The notes below the pieces were generated by a model. That model was given only the letters and a program-made list of their open reading frames with translations, did no database searches and had not been told where the DNA came from. From a bacterium UBP3_UBA3054 (GTDB lineage: Bacteria; Auribacterota; UBA3054), in contig DFCM01000051.1 of the NCBI GenBank assembly GCA_002366995.1, positions 1,508 through 16,619 on the forward strand: a stretch of 15,112 nt of DNA, read 5' to 3'. Shown piece after piece: positions 13,756-15,112 of this stretch; position 1 is the first letter of the stretch, and every line of letters begins with the position of its first letter. The position numbers and the translations under genes were made by a program.

Positions 13756-14381
13756 AGATAGAAGACGGTTTCGGACTATACCTTGTCATGACGGATCCCG
13801 TCGTCGGCTACGCCAAGTGCGCCGAGGCGGCCGTCAGGTGCGGTGTGCGCTTCGTCCAGCTGAGGATGAAGAACGCCGCGCCCGAGGCTATCCTTAGGGA
13901 AGCCAGGGAAGTCCGGGCCGTCACCAAAGGAACGAAAACGCTGTTCATAATGAACGACGATCCGGAGCTGGCGGTGAAATGCGAAGCGGACGGCGTCCAT
14001 TTGGGCCAGGGCGACATGCCGCTTAGGCTGGCTATGGCGCGTTTCCCTGCGCTCAAGATCTTCGGACTTTCCACGCACAACCTTGAACAGGTTAAGGCGG
14101 CCTGCGAATTCACGCCGGACTATATCGGCGTGGGGCCCGTGTACGCCACACCCACCAAAGCCATACCTGATCCTACGCTGGGAGTTGACGGCGCCGCCGA
14201 AATGATCAAGGCGGCGCCCTGCCCGGCGGTGGCGATAGGGGGCATTAATCATGAAAACTTACCTAATGTAAAACGCGCCGGCGCCCGGAACTTCTCCGTG
14301 GTGCGGGCCGTTTGTCAAAATAATGATCCGGAATCCGCTATCAGAAGATTGCAGGAGATCTGGGCAACCCAAAATCTATAA
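13752..14381 (+). CDS. thiE: thiamine phosphate synthase (ThiE)
   Basis: ThiE joins hydroxymethylpyrimidine pyrophosphate with thiazole phosphate to give thiamine phosphate. The 209-residue TIM barrel has VQLRMK (35-40), NDDPELAVKCEADGVHLGQGD (68-88), GLSTHN (105-110), DYIGVGPVYATPTK (123-136), AIGGIN (161-166) and VVRAV near the phosphate site. The usual NDR reads NDD here (D70). The ATG overlaps the thi4 stop in ATGA, so translation is coupled. The kinase ThiD that makes its pyrimidine substrate is not in the window. Confidence 0.95.
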   Translation: MKIEDGFGLYLVMTDPVVGYAKCAEAAVRCGVRFVQLRMKNAAPEAILREAREVRAVTKGTKTLFIMNDDPELAVKCEADGVHLGQGDMPLRLAMARFPALKIFGLSTHNLEQVKAACEFTPDYIGVGPVYATPTKAIPDPTLGVDGAAEMIKAAPCPAVAIGGINHENLPNVKRAGARNFSVVRAVCQNNDPESAIRRLQEIWATQNL

Positions 14382-14384
14382 GCG

Positions 14385-15112
14385 ATGAAAAAGAGAACAA
14401 AGTACGTCTTCATCACGGGCGGCGTGGTGTCGAGTCTGGGGAAAGGCATTACGTCGGCAAGCCTTGCCCTTCTTCTGAAAAGCCGTGGCTACAACGTTTT
14501 CATGCAGAAGCTGGATCCTTATCTGAACATCGATCCCGGCACCATGAGTCCTTATCAGCACGGCGAAGTTTTCGTGACGGACGACGGCACGGAAGCGGAT
14601 CTTGACCTCGGACATTACGAGCGCTTCGCGGGCGTCACTTGTTCCAAAGCCTCCAACTACACCAGCGGAAAAATTTATTCCGCGGTCCTGCAGCGCGAGC
14701 GCCAGGGCGGATATCTGGGCGGCACGGTGCAGGTCATTCCGCACATCACAAACGAGATCAAATCGGCTATCAGGAGCGCGGCTAGCCCGGACGTCGACAT
14801 CGTTCTGTGCGAGATCGGCGGCGTCTCCGGCGACATCGAGTCGCTGCCGTTTTTGGAAGCGGCCAGGCAGTTCCGTTTCGAGGAAGGCCCGAACAACACC
14901 TGCTTCGTGCATCTGACACTCGTTCCGTATTTGAGAGCGGCGGGCGAACTGAAGACCAAGCCCAGCCAGCAGTCGGTGGCGGTCCTGCGCTCCATCGGTA
15001 TCATCCCGGATATTCTGGTCTGCCGCACGGAAATGCCCATTCCCCAGGAGCACCGCGACAAACTGGCGCTCTTCTGCAACGTCAGGAAGGAGCGCGTGAT
15101 AGAAGAGCTGGA
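14385..15112 (+). CDS. pyrG: CTP synthase (PyrG), 5' part, cut by the window end
   Basis: CTP synthase makes CTP from UTP, ATP and glutamine. The visible 242 codons cover most of the N-terminal synthetase domain. They show the nucleotide loop TGGVVSSLGKG (11-21, K20), KLDPYLNIDPGTMSP, HGEVFVTDDGTEADLDLGHYERF, the VQVIPHITNEIK block, CEIGGVSGDIES and TKPSQQSV. The glutamine amidotransferase domain lies outside the window; full length should be about 530-550 residues. It starts three bases after the thiE stop with no visible ribosome binding site or promoter, so it appears to be part of the TPP-controlled operon, or is served by a promoter hidden inside thiE. Confidence 0.96.
   Translation, partial: MKKRTKYVFITGGVVSSLGKGITSASLALLLKSRGYNVFMQKLDPYLNIDPGTMSPYQHGEVFVTDDGTEADLDLGHYERFAGVTCSKASNYTSGKIYSAVLQRERQGGYLGGTVQVIPHITNEIKSAIRSAASPDVDIVLCEIGGVSGDIESLPFLEAARQFRFEEGPNNTCFVHLTLVPYLRAAGELKTKPSQQSVAVLRSIGIIPDILVCRTEMPIPQEHRDKLALFCNVRKERVIEEL

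Noticed and set aside
13752..14381. ThiE as a possibly altered enzyme because NDR reads NDD
   Set aside because: All phosphate- and substrate-binding blocks are otherwise present and the gene lies in a full thiamine operon, so the change is most likely neutral variation.
1..15112. Search for CRISPR arrays, insertion sequences, integrase or phage genes, toxin-antitoxin pairs and a defence island
   Set aside because: I found no spaced direct repeats, terminal inverted repeats with a transposase, or such genes. The content is chromosomal housekeeping genes plus two secreted proteins.

Overview
The window reads as chromosomal DNA of a Gram-negative bacterium, probably an anaerobe. The Gram-negative reading rests on an AsmA-like protein, a membrane-anchored phosphoesterase of the YkuE/LpxG type and a secreted protein with a short PEP-CTERM-like tail. 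The anaerobe reading is an inference from the archaeal-type Thi4, which has His where the suicide enzymes have Cys. Phylum cannot be fixed by eye. The tail and the large secreted papain-like protein recall gut or sediment lineages (PVC group or similar), but this is only an impression. There is no sign of a mobile element, CRISPR array, tRNA or rRNA, and no gene-free stretch exceeds about 120 bases.

Layout. (1) Positions 108-947, plus strand: a secreted repeat protein, convergent with (2) an AsmA-like membrane protein at 944-1987, minus strand; their stop codons share one CTAG. (3) A minus-strand lipid cluster follows. In transcription order it is rpmF, plsX, fabD, fabG, acpP, an intrinsic terminator, fabF, and probably the AsmA-like gene. 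It starts from a near-consensus promoter at 6632-6660. (4) A lipoate ligase-family gene at 6697 is divergent from rpmF. (5) A 714-residue secreted multidomain protein with a papain/C39-like core lies at 7408-9552. (6) folD and a metallophosphoesterase form a pair ending in a terminator. (7) A TPP riboswitch leads the operon thiC-thi4-thiE-pyrG; pyrG runs off the window.

How the genes work together. The fab cluster supplies malonyl-ACP (FabD), the carrier (AcpP), elongation (FabF, FabG) and acyl-phosphate for phospholipid synthesis (PlsX), coupled to ribosomal protein bL32. No fabH is present. The thiamine operon makes the pyrimidine half (ThiC), the thiazole half (Thi4) and joins them (ThiE). 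No thiG, thiS, thiF or thiH is seen, and thiD is not here.

Promoters look uniform: seven sites fit an extended -10, six as TGnTAnAAT and one as TGCTACGCT. At two genes (108 and 6697) the -10 lies exactly six bases before the ATG with no ribosome binding site, which predicts leaderless mRNAs. Most of the window is well-understood housekeeping sequence. The less ordinary parts are the His-type Thi4 operon with pyrG attached, the leaderless starts, the overlapping terminator and promoter before thiC, and the two secreted proteins of unknown role.
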